From the NCBI GenBank assembly GCA_949320185.1, contig CASGHK010000042.1:1-32266 (forward strand): a stretch of 32,266 bases of DNA. The letters are read 5' to 3'. The stretch comes from an uncultured Methanomicrobiales archaeon. Its GTDB lineage: Archaea; Halobacteriota; Methanomicrobia; Methanomicrobiales; Methanospirillaceae. Under the pieces are notes generated by a model that saw only the letters and a list, made by a program, of their open reading frames with translations, searched no databases and was not told the DNA's origin. Shown here one piece after another: positions 31,346 through 32,266 of this stretch. How positions within the stretch are numbered: the first letter of the stretch is position 1; every line of letters begins with the position of its first letter. The translations under genes were made by a program, and so were the position numbers.

Positions 31346-32056
31346 TCAGCCCCGCGAGTCCGCGAGTTCGAGGAGGAGTCTGGCCACCTCTTCAGGCGCT
31401 ATCAGCTCCGCCTCGTGGCCCGTCGTGATCGTACGGACTGCCCACCCGCTCTGTCGGGCCTTCTCGGCGAACCGTTCATAGAGCGATGTGAGCCGCCCTG
31501 CAGTGCAGCTGATGTTAGCACGTGGGATGGCCTCGCTCCGGGCATTGCCGGACGGCACCGGCTGGGTGAAGGTGGCGAAGGGGTGCGGCGTGACCCGCGC
31601 CAGGTACCAGTCCGCCAATAATGGGTCGTCGATGCCCACAAGAGACGGGGGTGGCGGGGGGCGCATGCCGTCACCCCTGTCGGCCTCCATCGCGGCTCGC
31701 ATCTCCGGAGTCCAGAGATCGACCTCGCTCTCTCCCTCGTCCGGGACGTACGCGTCCAGGTAGACGAGGAGTTCGAGACGTTCGGGAACGACCGACGCCA
31801 CCCCCGTGATCACCATCCCGGCGTAACTGTGGCCGACCAGCACCACGTCGGAGATGTCCTCGTAGAAGAGGAGGTTGGCGACGTCCGTAATATGGGTCGC
31901 CAGGTTCGCGTGGCAGTCCCGGAGATGGCGCCGGTCGCCCACCCCGGTCAGCGATGGGGTGTATACATCGGATCCGGCGGCGCGCAACCGTCGGGCCACT
32001 CTCTGCCAAAACCACCCGTCGGGACCGGTGCCGTGCACCTGCACGAAGGTCGTCAT
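31346..32056 (-). CDS. Alpha/beta-hydrolase family protein
   Basis: A 236-residue serine hydrolase-fold protein. It shows the oxyanion-hole HGTGPDGWFWQRVARRL near the N-terminus, nucleophile elbow GHSYAG with Ser77, and a late TGHEAEL with the likely catalytic His. The layout (VYTPSLTGVGDRRHL after strand 3) resembles the small esterase/hydroxynitrile-lyase-like branch, but substrate cannot be inferred. The ATG at 32056 is chosen because GGGGTGA precedes it by 6 nt and it gives the normal N-terminus; the frame is open to 32098. No partner genes. Such proteins are often acquired from bacteria. Confidence 0.88.
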   Translation of the reverse strand: MTTFVQVHGTGPDGWFWQRVARRLRAAGSDVYTPSLTGVGDRRHLRDCHANLATHITDVANLLFYEDISDVVLVGHSYAGMVITGVASVVPERLELLVYLDAYVPDEGESEVDLWTPEMRAAMEADRGDGMRPPPPPSLVGIDDPLLADWYLARVTPHPFATFTQPVPSGNARSEAIPRANISCTAGRLTSLYERFAEKARQSGWAVRTITTGHEAELIAPEEVARLLLELADSRG

Positions 32057-32266
32057 GAGATATTCACCCCGGTTGCGATCGCGGCAAGGGAGACCCATTC
32101 GAACCTGTCCCGGTAGCGGAAAACCCCAACGTCCTGAGGTCCAGGGGCCTGGTCACGTCGAGGTCCCTCGGACCCAGCAGCGTCGACCCCTTTGGACGGG
32201 GCCACAGCAGGAGGCGAGGTCGTCCCGACCGGAAGCCCCAGCCGTTTCGGTACCCGGGCGACGGCG

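Noticed and set aside
1..32266. CRISPR arrays, insertion sequences with terminal repeats, rRNA genes
   Set aside because: No regularly spaced direct repeats, no transposase frames and no rRNA-like sequence were seen; the only mobile-element trace is the broken integrase.
32099..32266. Possible gene at the right-hand edge
   Set aside because: No start codon with ribosome-binding site or recognisable protein in the remaining 168 bases on either strand.

Overview
The window reads as chromosomal DNA of a GC-rich methanogenic archaeon, most likely of the Methanomicrobiales. That placement is an inference. It rests on the archaeal gene set (membrane-anchored LonB, thermosome, Nob1, GfcR-like PRPP-domain regulator, archaeal type IV pilus/archaellum-type ATPase and platform protein), TATA-like promoters often about 25-30 bp from the start codon, and a CbiMNQO cobalt uptake operon as expected for a corrinoid-dependent methanogen.

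Region 1-5055 holds a secretion/pilus module. On the minus strand are a FlaI/PilB-like ATPase and its FlaJ/TadC-like platform protein (cut by the window edge). Divergent on the plus strand are two RecA/KaiC-like proteins, of which the first has lost the Walker A lysine. Region 5080-10733 is a minus-strand block in the order lonB, tldD, tldE, bofA-like, bofA-like, tspO. The first four are tightly packed and look like one protein-turnover operon. Region 10821-14490 is a plus-strand housekeeping block: PRPP synthase overlapping Nob1, a GfcR-like PRPP-binding regulator and a thermosome subunit. A gene-poor stretch (14491-15425) follows, with an AT-rich patch and several hairpins.

Region 15426-17101 is a two-gene DrrAB-type ABC exporter (minus). 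Region 17255-18026 is a QueG-like iron-sulfur gene broken by two frameshifts. Region 18126-21117 is a four-gene overlapping cobalt ECF operon whose ATPase carries an extra C-terminal domain. Region 21306-27333 is a branched-chain-amino-acid-type ABC system split into two convergent operons: livK1-livK2-livH-livM (plus) and livG-livF (minus). The two operon promoters share a TATA plus CCGTGCTA block and TGCTA/TAGCA dyads at the predicted transcription start, suggesting one regulator for both arms.

Region 27444-32266 is accessory and partly decayed: a small ORF, a four-helix membrane protein, a PD-(D/E)XK-like nuclease candidate, tRNA-Ser(CGA), a broken tyrosine integrase fused to a truncated UbiA prenyltransferase, an isoprenylcysteine methyltransferase-like gene with an internal deletion, a small Cys-ending ORF and an alpha/beta hydrolase. 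This looks like the scar of an integrative element next to a tRNA gene.
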